A DNA stretch of 64,000 bases from Portulaca oleracea (lineage: Eukaryota; Streptophyta; Magnoliopsida; Caryophyllales; Portulacaceae), in NCBI GenBank assembly GCA_029582165.1, contig CM055870.1, positions 10,597,832 through 10,661,831 on the forward strand. Reading direction: 5' to 3'. Shown here piece by piece: positions 43,301 to 59,424 of this stretch; the stretch's first letter is position 1; each line of letters starts with the position of its first letter. The notes below the pieces were generated by a model. It was not told the DNA's origin. It did no database searches and saw only the letters and a list, made by a program, of their open reading frames with translations. The position numbers and the translations under genes are program-made.

Positions 43301-46300
43301 TTCAATATGCAAAGCTTCAACCTACTTTCGAGAATATGATTGATGTTCATATACTCTAGAATAGATTTTATGAGCAAATATGTATAATTTTCTGAACATA
43401 CATATATAAATTTATGAGCATACAATTTTCATTCTTTGATCATATAATATATATTTGTAATTTGAGTTCATAATTTATACATAATCATATATTTATAGCC
43501 TTACAAGTTTACAGTTTCTATTTTATAACTAAGTGTATACTTTCTAATTTTATGAGAATCGTAATAAATTTACGGTTTTGCTAATTGTCGCCATGTGTCA
43601 CAAAATTTTCCGGAACCATCGGGAATGTCCCGGAATGTTCTATAACATTCGGAATATTCTGTATTTTTCATGAGATCTCTAGAATTTTCTAGACTATTCT
43701 AGGATTCCCTAGAATTCTCTAAACTATTCTTGAATGTCCTAGAATATTTTAGACTACTCTACACTTAGGCTGTGTTCGGCAATGACGTTTGGGGTAGCGT
43801 TTAGCGTTTTGACCAGGTCAAAACTCTAATTGCATAAATATTAGCGTTCGGTAAGCTAGCGTTTTGAGGAGCGTTTAGCGTTTTAAGGAGCGTTTTGCGA
43901 AACACTAATAAAGTTAACGTTTAGCGTTTGGAGTAGTGTTTCATATTTTCCAGTCAAAAAATACCCTTTGTAAATTTTATCTTTTGGAAATTATTGATAT
44001 CCGTTTATATCAATTCACATTAATCTGTTAATTGAACCGCTAAATTTACCGAACACAATTCTCATTTGAACAGTCATCCGCTATCCACTACTTAAACCAC
44101 TATCCGCTGCTTAAACCGCTATACGCTACATAAACCGCTATCCGCTATCTAAAACACTAATTTTGCCGAACATGGCCTTATATATATTGATATAGAAGGA
44201 TCTAGAGACATAACATGAACCATTAGATCAAATCAATCTCCACCGTCCATTGAGGAGCTGGAAGTGTATAAATACCCCATCGAGGTTTTATTAGTAACCA
44301 TCCAACAATTGAAAGCAATACTCAAAGCATTCTCTCAAATACACTCTTATCTCTCTTCTTTGTCTTCAAAGCTTTCTAAGTCCCTCATAGTCTAAGTTAA
44401 ATTTGTAAAAGGCTTACTAACAAATTTCTAAGATAAAATCCAGTTAAAGTTTGCTAGCGCCGCACGGGTGCTACAAATTAAAGTCACCTCGTGACATTTG
44501 AATTGGGGGCGATGGTTAAAAGAGAATCTTATCCATTTTTTTATATTTTATAAATCTTATATAAAATAATAAAAAATTACTTATTTAATAAAAAAATATC
44601 ATATTATCTAATCAAATCTACATAAATCTTATCATCATCTAATTAACATTTTCTAACTATCTTTTTTAGTATAAACTTTTTAGAAGTAGTATATTACTTC
44701 TAAAAATATGGATAAAACTAATACTAGAATTTCATTTACAAAAGAGTTGTAAAAGATTGGCAATAGTTACGGATTCATCTACTGGCATGAGGATTCAGCA
44801 TATTGGTCAAAGTTCAACTTTTTCCAAAACTCCCTCACAGATTGATAGCTTCTTTATTTACGCGAAAAGTATCATACTAAATTGTAATGTATGTATTGAT
44901 TCTCAATGATGCACCATGTTATCAATGTAAAAGAAAGAAGAAAAAAAAGAAAAGAAAAAAAAAGGTGTATCGGCCGTGGCTTCCGACGAACGACATCGAC
45001 CGGACGTCCATCGGCTCCACCCTAAGCTCCGGTCGGGACCCGTTCAGGAAAAACATGTCGTTCTTTTTGGAGGTGGGGAGGATCAGCTTGGGGAAGAAGT
45101 TGGACGTCTAGATGCAGCTCTGGGCAGCGGTGGAAGTGGTGGAGGAAGTGGCAGTGGAGGAGGAGGAATTGCTGGAGCCGGAGGAGACGAAGGTAGGATT
45201 GACGGAGCAGCGAAGGGAAAGGTCGAAGATGGAGATGGACAGAATGAGCATATATAGCTAGTAGATTTTCGAAGAGAAGATTGATACATGCAATGATCAA
45301 TTGAATGAACAAAAATTATAGAACTGTGGATGGGAAGTAGCTGATAAGAGCCATGAATGTTTGTTAAAATGCTTGAAATGAAGAAGAGGTTGAAATGGAT
45401 AGGAACAATAAGAGAATCCTTGGAATGAACGCCAAAATGAATAGTCGGAAATTGGGAAACAATATAGTAATACACACTGTTGAATCATGCGTCTACGGAT
45501 TATAATTGTATTTATTTACCAGATTAACGTAGAATTATATAGATTTGTTTCGGACATAAAAGAATGATGTAAAATTGATGAGACAATATAATATTTTTTA
45601 TTGAAAAGGTAATTTTTTTGTTATCATATATAAAATTTACAAAATAAAAAAAATGGATAAGATTTTCTTTTAACAATCGTCCCCAGGGCGACGATTAGCA
45701 AAACCGATAAACTTATACATGTTTTCTCATAAAAATATGCGCATATACATCATAAAGTTATATACTAAAAAAATACAAGAGTGTGGCAATCCCAAAAATA
45801 TAATTTGTATTATAAGCCATGGAGGTTAGCCTAATAGTGAAAATATTCAACATGTCTTATTAACTTTTTTTATTGGATTTACAATGTTATTATAGCCCGC
45901 TATGTATATTGATAAATGAATAGTTAAAGATTTTTAGTAAAGTACTAGTTAGATGATAACTCTGATTTTATCGGTAATTGATTTGATTAGTCCATGAATT
46001 TTGCTGTTAATTTACTGTATTTCCCAAAAAGAAGGTCACGAAAAGGATTAGCACGGGATACTGAAATTTTAATGAAACCCATTTAAATAACTTTAGATAT
46101 AAAGACTTCATTAATGAATAATTAGAGGGTACAAAGGAAAGATTAATGTCACTTGTCCCAAATTCTCACAATTCATTCAGTTAGGCCGATGGAAAGACCA
46201 AACCAGCCTCCAACGTGCTTTGAAATAATCCAAATTCAACAAAAGCAAGAAAAGAGTAACTTTCCAATACAAATGTCAACACATGATTGAAACACAAGAA

Positions 46301-49300
46301 AAAACAAGTTAAGAATTAATTAGTGTTAATTAAGTTGATCAAGTGAATTAGTAAGGGGAAGGGTTGTAGACAAAGGGGCCAACAGAGTAGAGGAGGGAGT
46401 TGGCACCAACGGGCCTAGGGTTGACGAGGGGTGCACCGGTGAGACCGTGGTTGATGTCGGTGGGGACGTCGTAGATGCCCGGTGCCGGAGCCTCAAGGAA
46501 GACCCTGCAGCTCTCCAACCTGAAGTTTTTGAGCTGGTACTTGCCCATGTTGATGCGGAAGTAACCCTTGGCGTCTGTCCTTGGTGTCACCACTGAGAAT
46601 GGGGCCGACTCGTACCCCCTCTCGCTCATCGCCAAGCATGTCACTCTTGCCGATGCCCCTGGACAATGTCATGCAAATTTCATGGGTTAGAGATGGTGTA
46701 GCTAAAGATTTAAGTCGTGGTTACAGTGTGTTTGCATTCAATTTTGAGGGGGATGGTAGGGAAATAAGGTGATGAAAGTCAAAAGGGATGATAATGAAAG
46801 AGATGTAATAAAAGTTAACCTTGTCCGGATATATTAACGAAGAGAGTCGAGCAGAAGTATTAAAAAAAAATTCCCTCTTCTTTCCCATTATTTGGGGCTG
46901 AGAAAAAGGTGGTGATGGAGGAAAAGAAATGGAAAATATTGAATTGTCTTCTTTATTTTGATGGTTTAGGAAAATAGAAAACAAATGGCCAGAGGGAAAA
47001 TATTATCCCAACTAGGGATGTCAAATAGGCCATGTAAGGGTGTATTAGTGTCCGTGCCAATATTAAATGAGTTCAACACTAATTCGACCCAACCTGTTTA
47101 ATAAACAAGTTGAAAATTCCCGACTTGCACCTTACTAAAAGTTAAATGGGTTGACTTGATACAAACTCGTTTACCCGCTTAACTTAATTGGGCTCGCAGA
47201 AGGGCGGGTTGATAGACCTGCTAAAACATACGTTGAATTCACTAACAATATGACCTTTTTAGCATTTTACCAAGTTAAAAAGTATAAAGTCAACGGTTTA
47301 AAATATTAATTACTTATATGTTTCAAATATCTTATCAAATATAACAAGTATAGTAGGTTAAAGCATGTATTTTTCGTGTGAAAAATTCAATCTGAACCTA
47401 ACCTTTTTTTGAAGCCATGAACCTAACATATTTAATTAAACAGGTTAGGCATATTAACCTGTTTAATTAAACATGTCAAAGTTTTTGACATAAGACACCT
47501 TAAATTATTTTGTATATGCTTCGTGTCGTGTTGTCATATCATGTCAACTTCTATCACCCTATATTCCCAAACCCAAACTCCCCCTTCACAATCATTTTCA
47601 TTCATCCAAATTTAAGGGAAGGTGGGAAAAATACTTTTATAGTCAACCGAGTACTTAGCACATAAGTTGAATGAAGAAAAATTGAGCAATATTCAAAATT
47701 AGAATTTGTTTGTTTACCTTCAAGGCCAAACAATTTGCCACCCTTGTTACCGTAGATAAGGCCTTGAATTTTGACAAGAGAATAATCATCAACATTTGGG
47801 CCAGTCTCTTTGGCTCCTTGTTTGTAGGGTTTAAGGCTACGCCCTTTCATGAATTCAGCAGAAGCCATCCCTGCGAACGCAAATGCCACAACTGCAACCA
47901 AGAAGAACTTTGATGCAGCCATTTTTTGCCTTTTTTTTTTTGGCTAAGTTTTTGCCCCAAAAGAAAAACTACTGAATGTTTTTTAGTTTTTGATAGTGCT
48001 CGTATCTTCCTCAATGTCGCCCTTTTATATATCTGTGCAGTAGTATCTATATAAGAAATTTAAAATGGAAAATTAAAAAAAAAAAAAGTGGGGGAAAGGA
48101 AATGTATTAGGGTGTTTGAACAAGTGCATAAGGAAGAACTTGGGAGCACGTTTGCTGGCCATGCTAGAAAAGGATTTGGCAGCCACTAATTATGTATCTA
48201 CGTCAACCTGTTTCTAATCAGAGTAAAACAATAATACTTCATCCACTCCATTATTAATTATTATTTTATTAATTAACACGATTTTCTATATCATTTTTTA
48301 TTGATTAATTTTTAAAATAATATTTTATTGACCATTGTAAAATTATATTTTTAGGATAATATTTTTTATCATGAATATAATTATAATAATGTCATATAAC
48401 AAGTCATTATATATGTCGATAAATTTATAGTAAAAATTTTTAAGTTTATTTGAACAATTTCAAAAAACGACAATTAATTTGAAATAGAAGAAATATTAAT
48501 TAATTTGGTGAATTTCCGACAAACATAAAATAAAATAAAAACTTGTCAACTAAGAGTGGAAAGTTTCTCAAAAAAAAAATTGAATAAATAAGAATTTATA
48601 GTATGTGGTTTGCCACGAAAGTTTGGGTTATGTTCTCCACCAATCTGGTCGGTCATCATAAAGAACATTCTAATTAAGTTCTGATTCTAGCTGAACTTTC
48701 TTCGATATTTATCTAGTTTCTTTTTTTGGATTATTGGATTATAATATACTCTAATAAATTACTGAACTTTTTTTTTGCACTCTGATACACTGAACTTTAA
48801 AGGTATTGGACAATAATGCACTTGGAAAAATTCTGGTGGTGGTTGACATGATGACGGCTCTACTTTTAAGTGTCGTTTTTCATTTTTTCCATAAAAAAAT
48901 ATATGTCATCATACTTATGTGTATTTTCTTCAAGACAAAAATCTTTTCTGAAAAAAAAAGGAAAAACGACACCTCAAAGTAGGACCGCTACCACGTCAAC
49001 CACCACTGGAATTGTTCTGAATGCATTATTGTTCAATACCTCAAAGTTCAGCGTATTAAAGTCCAAAAAAAAGTTCAGTACATTATTGTCCAATACCCCT
49101 AAAGTTCGTTATATTAGCATTCAAATATCCTTTTTTTATGAAAATTAGTTTTGTACTTAGTCAGATGAAATTGTTATTGTGTATTTTTTTTAACTTGATA
49201 CTTAAATTTATGAGATTAAAATTTTCAAGTCCTGTTCTTTTCTAATATATGATAATTTCATGCTATTTATTCATTCTTACACAATCTTTGCTATCTTAAT

Positions 49301-51528
49301 TACACCTTCCCAGACTATCTTATCTACCTTACATAATAATTATTTAAAAATTAATTTATATATTTAATAGGTAATCTGATTGATGTTATTAACCTTATTA
49401 GTAATAACCATTTGGGCAACTTAAATCGACGTCCATATCTTAGGATCGTAGATAAAGTCGAGGAAAGCATTACTCCTGTAGGAACCCAAGAGGGGGTGAA
49501 TTTGACAAATAAACTCTACACACTAGGTAAGAATGTTAGAGCAAATTTTCTTGGTTTCAAACTAAGGAGCAAAACATAGTGTAATTGAAATACCTCATTA
49601 TATTTATATCAATCAAAGAACAAGTTACACTTAAGAATCAAAACAAGAAGTAACAGCTCGAAGACAGTTATTGATAAGTTCACTGACCAAGACTGAAGGT
49701 CCTTGAGAGTCGGCTACAAATAAGGATCGTTGTAGGAAAAACCCTAGCGGCGATTGAGAACATGATGGATTACATTGAAGCACAAACTCACAAAGTCTTC
49801 GTCCGTCAAGACTCTGCTACACACCAGCTCACCAACATGCTTGAACACTCACCAAGGTCCTCAACTATACATTCACCAAAGGTCCTTCACTGGCTACTTC
49901 ACTAGTAGAATTGGTGCCCAAAAACGTCTGTAATTTGGCGTCTGTTAAAAAGTCAGACGCTAAATCTAATAAACAGAATTTTAAAAAAAAATTAATCTAA
50001 AAATGGCGTCTCTTTGCTGTAAAGAGACGCCGAAGTTATGTAGAATTCAAATCCCCACTTTTCCGTTTGTGTCAGGTTAGATTTCATTTTTTTTTTAATA
50101 ATTTGGCAAAGTCGGTGTCTCTTTTGGCCGGGAACAGATGCCAAAATGGAACGACGTCTGTTCCCGGCGAAAAGAGACGCCGATATTGCCAATACAATTA
50201 AAAAAAACTGAGCCTGCAAAAGCGCAGACCTTGACTGCCGAAACATAATTTGGGCCAAATAGGGCGTCTGTTTGAGGTCCAACAGACGCCGATTATCTTT
50301 AAAACGGTAAAAAAAATTTCAGTGATTCATTTGCCTGCGGCGCCATCGACGAGAAGAAGGAGAAAGCAAGAAGAAGGAGAAGACGAAGAAGGAGAAACAC
50401 CGGCGTTCAACAAAAAAAAAACAGGTAATTTTTGTTTCAGATCTGTTATAATTTGTTTATTGTTGTGAAAAGTTTGAAAATTTGTATGAATTTGATTAAA
50501 ATATGATGAAAAACGAAAAATTTGAATATTTGTAGTGTTGTTTTTTTTTTTGTTGAGTATAATTTTAGATCTAATTTAGTTGAGTGCGTATAAGTTGAAA
50601 AATTGAGCAGTTTTAGTTATTTGTATGATTGTAATATATTTTGGATGTTGTATTCGAATATTATTTGTGAAATTAGGGCTCGTAATGTATTGTTTGTATG
50701 TTTTAGTTTGAGTTTAATTAATTGTGTGTATGTTTATGTTTATGTTTATGTTTAAGTTTTAGTTTTAATTTATAATGTTGTGATGTATATAAGTAAATAT
50801 GTTTAGGTTGAGCATAATGTTGAATTTTATATGTTTTGAAGTAAATTTAAATATGAATTATTATATTTATTGTTCCAAAAGAATATATATATTAATGCAT
50901 GTAAAATTTGTTTAACTTTGAGCATTATGATAAACGTTAGTATATATGTAATATATATGAATTTTGAATGTTTTGTATGTTCTAAATTTGTGGGAAATTA
51001 TAATGTGTTTTGGTTGAGTAAAAATATGTTATATTTTAGGATGGTTTTTAGGAAATTTAAAAACTATTTAATTAGTTAGCAATATACAATTAGCTAGGAA
51101 TACATATTTAGTTTGTATATAAACTATTATTCAATTTTGGTTGAATTTATAATTTAATTTGTTTAGTTAATAAGTTAATAATATTAAAAAAATTATTGTA
51201 TATAAACTATTATTTAATTTGTACGTATACGTACGTAGTAAGTTTAATTATAAACTATTTATAATTGTTTAGTTTAGTTAATAAGTTTATAAGAATTAGT
51301 TGTCATAAAAGGAGGTTGAGTTTGGATGATTTTGGTTGTTATTAATTAGTAAGTGAGTTAGCCTTTAACGTTGGTTGTGCGCGGAAATTTGTTGCTAATC
51401 CAACCTAAGTGCTAATTTAATTACTCATAACTCCAAATGAAGACATAAATTATGTAAATAATTATGTCACGTACATCCATTTACTTACGTAAGTACTCAA
51501 CAACCAGTAGCTACATAATTAGTGAATA

Positions 51529-51632
<104 letters not shown>

Positions 51633-53668
51633 GTATATATATATATATGTCATAAAAAGAGGTTGAATTTGGATCCTGTTAGTGTCCAACGAGTATGTGT
51701 TTCGTGATCTGATAATCTATGGCTGAAAGGGACTTGCATGAGGCGTGTTGACTCTCCTTTATTCGTCTGGTTCCCAAAAAGCAGCGCAATTTTCCTAAGT
51801 GAAGTTGCACGAGGTCTATACAGTGCACTGGGAGTTAGAAGCGTCTCAGATTCGATACAATGGAGTGTTTCTATTGCGCAGATTGAGGGGTAGCAAGACA
51901 AGGTGGGTTTGAAAGAGAAGTTCATAGTAAAAGGTCTAATATATAGAAATTCAACACCATTTCTATTTCAAGTTGACTTCATTTCCGAACACCACGGACA
52001 CTCAATTGGATCAGATGATTGAAGCAAAGTTTGCTCAATGGTTTTATCAGCTATCTGTGAGTAAAACAATCATTTACATAATTTCAATTTTGACCATATT
52101 TAAACAAAACTTAAGCCATTCAACATCTAACAGGTACTCCAAATGTAGGAAAATTGGGAAGCCTTTCGGCTTTACGAAGATGAGCGTCATGAACACCTTT
52201 ATCAGTTAGCCCAAATGTCTTCCCCTAAAGAGATGGATCACGCAGACCTCGGGCCCGTGGTGGGTCTAGACCGAATGCGAGGGGTGGTTCATCATCGGCC
52301 CCACAGACTCCATACATTTCCCAGTTTGATCCTGGCCATGAAGCTGCTTCTCAACCTGAGGGGAACAACTACGACTTCTTTTCACAGCTAGACCCATCCA
52401 CTCTGGAGCTCATGCCGTTCTTTGCGAGTAGTACTGTGCCAGTAGGGAACGAGAAGATGGGCCGGTTTTATGCCCAGGTGCTTCAGGGGGGCCAAACTGA
52501 TGATGGGGGTGACCAAACTGATGTTGGGGGTGCCCAAACTGAAGGGGATGGAACCCATGCCGAACAGGGGGGCCGCAGACTGAAGGGGAAGGCGACACTA
52601 CCTAAACGTCGGGGAACGATATCACCGAACGATATCGAATTCAACTGGACGTTCGGGCGGACGCTCAAAAGACGTCGGATGGGAGGTTCATCATTAGACC
52701 TTTTAATGGCACGTGAGTTCTAGAGACGAGTTCTGGAGACGAGTTCTGGTTGGACAAACAACTGCAAAGTCGGGGACACGTCGTGGGCATGGGGGTTGTG
52801 GGGGAAGCTATGAAGACGTAATTCCCCCACATCTCATCGAGGAGACGTCCACGACGTCGTAATAACACCGATAGCGTCGACATCCGAGCCTCTATTACGG
52901 AGTTCAACAGAGAGCTTCAGCGTCGACTCGAGGAAGAAAGGCAACAACGCGAACAAGATAAGTGCATACTGCAGGAACAATTCCAGAGACAAATAGAGGA
53001 ACAACAGCGCCGATCTGACGCAGCCATGGAGGAAAAGGTGAGGCAACAAGTAATGCAACAAATGTTGCAAATGCAAAGAATGTTCCAGCAGCAAGCAAGT
53101 CAGAGCTGGCAAGCCCCTTTCCTCGCTAGATCTTCCTCTGGAAGTCAAGTGCCATACACTGGACAACCTCCTCCACTGCCGGCCTGCCGCCGCAGTACTT
53201 CTCGCCGGACCCCCGTCTCTCAAACCCCACAACCTCAGCCCACCATTCCTCCCGAGGACTCGTTATATGCTTATCCAGGTAAGCATATTTTTTCCATAAA
53301 CACAAAATTAAATTACTAATTACACGTTCCAATAATTACTTAATTCATTTTGATTGTATTTCATACCTTTCCAAATTGTCGTTGTATCCCAGGAGGCCAA
53401 TACCTATTCCATAGCCTCGAAGAATTGACACAACGCCAGCATCAGGGTGATGATGGCAACGATGAGGAGGAGAGCGAAAGTGATGATGACGATGCCGCCG
53501 TGTGACATTAATCGATCATTTTGATTATGTTTATATTTTACATTGTATGAACATTTAAACTCTTTCTTAATTACATTCGTACTTATTAGCTAGTACATTT
53601 AATCCAAATATCGAAATATTTTTCATTATGTTTGTGCACATACGTACAAATTAATTAACTTAATTAAC

Positions 53669-53700
<32 letters not shown>

Positions 53701-54498
53701 ACGCGTACGTACACATGAGAATAATTGTAATGAACAACATAATCGACAATGAAACATATATATATATATATATATTAAATTATCTACCTAGAAAAAATTA
53801 GAATATAATTAACAATAATAATAATTAATAATTAACTATACCTAAAAAATATATATACATATATACATCATAATTAGTTATAACTAAAATTAAGAATATA
53901 TAATAGTAATAGTATCAATAATAATAATAGTATCAATAATAATAATAATAATAATATTAATTATATAATATATATATTAGCGCGCTATATAGCCACACCA
54001 TCGAAAATTTTCAAAAAATTTAGCCAAATTCGGCGTCTGTTTTGCCGCTAAACAGACGCCCAAATTATTGAAAGTGAAATTGGCGTCTGTTTGACGGCAA
54101 AACAGACGTCATTTTTGCCTACCTATATAAACCAAAGCCCTCAAACTTCCCTCCGAATTTTTTCCCTCCCATCTCCATTTCATTTCTCTCATCTTCTCTC
54201 ATCAATTCTCTCATTTCCCCTAACCTTCAAAACACCTCAAATCCATCCAAGATTGATGAATTGAAAATTTTACAATTGAAGATTGAACATTGGAGAGTGA
54301 AGATTGAAGATACAAGATTGAAGCTTGAAAAATCAAGATTGAAAAATATTGAAGTCATATATTAATTGTAATTTAGGTTTTTATTTTGTTTGTATCATTT
54401 AAGTTAGTAAAAATCATCATTAATAAAGTTGTATTATATTTTTTTTATTTGTTAAAATATATATTCATTATCATTTTGTTGTTGTTATTTCTATAAAA

Positions 54499-54559
<61 letters not shown>

Positions 54560-57175
54560 GAAATTGTACATACATGAATTGGAAATATATCATTTATTAT
54601 TATATAAAATGTATTTATTTTCATTATTTTCATTATTAATGTCTCCACAATTCTATTAAACAATTTAATTACAAATACAAAATTTTAATTTTTACGCTTT
54701 ATTTTATAATTAGAACCCTCAAAATATACTATTTATTCTAATTATTAAATTGAAATTCACGTTTTTTTAATTTCTGTAAACCAAAATCGGCGTCTGTCAG
54801 GGATAAAACAGACGCCATTTCTGCAGCAGAAACGGCGTCTGTTTCATGCCAGACAGACGCCGATTTTGGTCTGACACAACCCTCGTAGTCTACAATAATT
54901 TTGGCGTCTGATTCAATCAGACGCCATTTACAGACGCTTTTTTCTAAATGGCGTACTAGGTTTTGGCGTTCGTTTTAATCAGACGCCAAAACCATTTTGG
55001 CTTCTGTTTACACCCGTATCATACGCCAATTCCAGACGCTTATGGGTATGTATTCTACTAGAGCTTTCACTGGAACCATTGGTTACACATTCAGAAATCC
55101 TCACGATTTCCTACTCTGCGATTACTTCCGTGGAATCGCCTATGTCTTCAATCTTCAAGTGTTCTATTTATATTAGTGGCTTGGTCGTTGTTTGCTCTCT
55201 GCTTCACTTTCCTTGTTAGCTTCTGATTTGCTTTCCTTCTTTTTGGAGATTTCTCAATCTTCTCTTCCTTCCATTTTTCTTGTCAATTTGTTTCCTGCAA
55301 AATCGTCAATATATTTGATTAGATTAGATAGAAATATGGAGAGAAATATTGGATATTAATTTTCCAAAAAACTTCCCTGTTTTGATTGCTCTTTTGTCTT
55401 TCATTAAAACCTCGTATAAGGTCCTTCGTAGATATGCAGGTAAAGGACCTTGACCTTTATTCCAACAGTTCCATTGATGAACAAAGGCAGATGGGGATTG
55501 AGGGAACCTTACAATTGCCTGTGTTTAGTGTGTGGCTTTTGATCTGGGGTGGGATTTGAAAAAAGTAGGACAATTTTTACTCGTTCATCTATATATGGTG
55601 GTATGTGGATAGAGTGATTTGAACTGCATGGGCAATGTACTACGAATAGCCATATATGCAAGATTTTGTGAAATAGATAGACCAAATGAGCTAAGGCTAG
55701 ATGAGTAACTTTGCTAGCAATTTTTAGCAGTCTTGAACTAGTAAACGTCAGGTACAAACTTCGATTGCCATGATTTATCCCATTACAAAATGAATGAATT
55801 AACTGTTGCTACTGAGTATTTCAGAAACAAACTCGATAAAGGAGAAGTGAACAATGATAAGCTCACCAAGGAGGCAGGAGGCTGGTGACCACTTATCTTC
55901 TTTCGAACGTCGCACTAGCTGAAGTGGAGTTAATGTCACAATATGAATCGGAATTGGAATTAGGGGAAGGAGTCCTTGACCTGCAACAGATTGAGGAGGA
56001 TTTATTCAATCACATAGTTTAGGCTCCTAGAATATGGAACCCCAGGGACTTTCTATTTGATTGTATCGAAAGGCCCACTGAATTAGGATTTCCCTACTGG
56101 GCCGGGTCATTTCGGGGCAAGCGGATAATTTATGATGAGCTTCAAGAGAATGATTCGGAGTTCTTGCAGAGTGGAACCGTGCAGTGGTACTCTCTCTATT
56201 CTTTTTTATCTGTCATTTTCAGTGTCAATCTTTAATCAATAATTTCTAATATAAAATTTTTATAAAAAATTATAATATTATAATTTTTAAATAGTATTTT
56301 TTATTACAAATCTAATGATATCAATTTTGTATAATGAATCTTTACACAAATTAAGATATTAACGGTCAAAGTTTTTAACACAATTTCCAAGGTGACAGAT
56401 AAATAAAAACGGAGGTAGTAGATAACAATCTTTCCATAGTTGAAACCCAATTTGCAACGCCTTCTTTGTGTGTGGCGGGGACAAATGGTGGTAATTTAGA
56501 CCTGTCAATCTTTGAACCCGGCCGAAATTTTGGGTTTTGACTTTTGAACAAGATTTTTCTCGACCCGAACCCGGAAAACTCGCAAATTAGCGGGTCAAAC
56601 CCGACCCGCCTGTTTGACCCGAAAGCTTTATTTTTTACGTTCAAATATATTAGAATTTGTGACTTTTCGTTGGAATTCATGACTATTAAACTATAACCGC
56701 AACTCATTCATATGTTATTTTTCTAATTTAAGTTGAAATATTTACAATAATATATAGATACTAGAAGATAATCATATTTTATTACGTATATTGCACCAAA
56801 AATAATATTTAAAGACAAATTTTTTAAAAGAAAAAGCGGAAAAAGGTCGCAATCATAACTCGTTGGGTTGACCCAAAACCGAAATACATCGTCCGTATTT
56901 ACCCGAACCCAAAATACACACGACCCATATTCACCCGATCCCGCTATACTACCGACCCATAACCCGTCCGCCCAAATTGACAGGTCTAGGTGGTATACTC
57001 TTTGGTGCTAGAAAAGCCATCGTCGCCCAGCAAAAATTAGAATTCGAAAACGAGGGATTGAAATTTGAGGTGGTGGTGAATTAAATGAAGAATGGGTGGG
57101 GGTAGGAAGCAGGTGAGAGCGTATCACACTAGTTTCTCTCATTAAAAAGGTAAGTAGTGAGTATGTAATGATGAC

Positions 57176-57241
<66 letters not shown>

Positions 57242-59389
57242 TAATAATAATAATAACATAATAATAATAATCACATAATAATAACAATAATAATAATAAT
57301 AATAATAATCATAACAATAATAATAATAATTATAATAATAATTATAACATTAATACTAATAATAATAATAACCACACATGATATTCCCAATATACCCTTG
57401 TTAGTCCCTCAACGGTCCTACGAGCTCATGTGTTAGGAAAATAATCCCAAACGAAAATTTAACAATTAACGGAGTCAAACCTAATTTACTAATGACGTCA
57501 TGGTCAACATCTTTGGATTTTTTTCGGGGTTTTACATCATTACCCCCTTAAAAGAAGTTTCGTTCTCGAAACTTAAACTCAACTCCGACGGTCTGTCAAA
57601 TGGGACTAACGGTAGCTCTAACCAAAAACTCGGGGTTTTACATCATTACCCACTTAAAAGAGTTTCGTCCTCGAAACTCGGCGCACCTGACGTGTCGAAT
57701 ATGTGTGGATGCCTCGATCCTATATCCTCCATGGCTTCCGAGATGGCTTCTGTTGTGGTATGTACCATTTCCTGGAAGGACATCTGTGAATTAGCTTCTC
57801 TCAGCAATCTAGAATCTCTTGCGGCTGCTCCTTGTAGGTCTAGTCCACTTAGCCTCCGAATTTTCATCAGAGATCTTCTCTCAGCCTCCGAATTCTCATT
57901 GGAGGTCTTCTTCTGGTTCCAGGCCCTCCTCGGAACTATATTCCGTACCCACCTCGGGTTTTTAAGTCTTTCAAAGGAGCTAGAGTCTCGGGCTCATAGC
58001 AAAGGCAACGATATACAATCCAACATATGAAAAAAAATAATAATAATCAGGCACGCACTTGCAACATATAAGAAATCCAAGAAACAGATAAACATTCCAT
58101 ACCCCCATCCTACACTCATCACTCCGAACGTAGCATCTTAAGGTCTAACTAAACCTAAGGGACACTTAGGAGCTACCAGGTCGCAACCCAGAGCTCTGAT
58201 ACCATTCTGTAACGCCCCGGAATTTCAATTATAGAAAAGTCAAAGTCAAACTAACGTTAACAGACAAAATTTAGCGGAAGACTCAAACTCTTATTGGGCG
58301 TCACTGCCGTATCCCCGAAGGAATACAAGGCGAGAAGGAAAACTACAATTGTCTGTCAACGGCAAACCAACTAACAAACTCATACTTAGAAATAAACCTC
58401 AAAACTAACTGCAAGTCTTTAAAAAAAAGAAGCATAACATATTTAACGACTTCTAGACATGTCGTCCTCACTTCTAATTCTCGTCCCCAGCATGATTTAA
58501 CATTAGCACTTCAAACATAAATTTACAAACATCAATTAATCACATGCATGAATTATCAACGAACCTGACATTACTCAATCAAGGCATATGGATGCTCAAG
58601 ACTCATATGGCACCCGACTCACACACACCTTAATTTATCTAATTTACTCTCAGATTATACTGACCAATACATACCAAGCAAAGACTCGACCAATAACGCA
58701 ACCAACAACATGCACAGGGCACGACAAGAACATGGTATGAATCAAGAACATAGCAAGAATCAAGGGAGGGCTGAAATTTGGGTAAGAGGGTTACGCACAG
58801 TGGTGGTGTCGGGATTCGGCTACGAGCAACAATGGCAGTAGTACACAGTAGTAGTAGTCGAGACAGGGTCGACAACCGCAGGACAAGGAAGTAGCCTCTA
58901 TTTCGTGTCGGACCAACAGCGGTGGCGATTGGCGTCCGTTGGCGGCTGGTGCGTCTGGGTTCCGCGAACAGCGGTGCTGGCGGCGGATCGGCTGGGTGGT
59001 GACGACGAGGGACGGCAGAGAGGGAGTAAGAGAAGGAGAAGGACGGGAGAGAGAAGAATAGGGGGAAGCTGCGTAGGGTTGTATTTGTGTTTGTGCTAGG
59101 TTTAGTCATTTAATTAACTTCTAATCTCCTCCTAAGCTAATCTTAATCCTAATCTAACCTCAAAGATCTCGTTTAACTAACTGCACTTCTACTCCCTTCC
59201 AAACTCTAATCAAAATAAACTTGCTTCTACCCATACTAATAGATAAAGATAATATTAATAATCACACTAATAACAAACTACCACTAATACTACTATTTCT
59301 AATAAAAACAAGCCTACTAATACTAATCCAAAGCTAATAGAGATAATAACATCACATAACAATAATACTCCCAATTATACACGTAGCAA

Positions 59390-59424
<35 letters not shown>
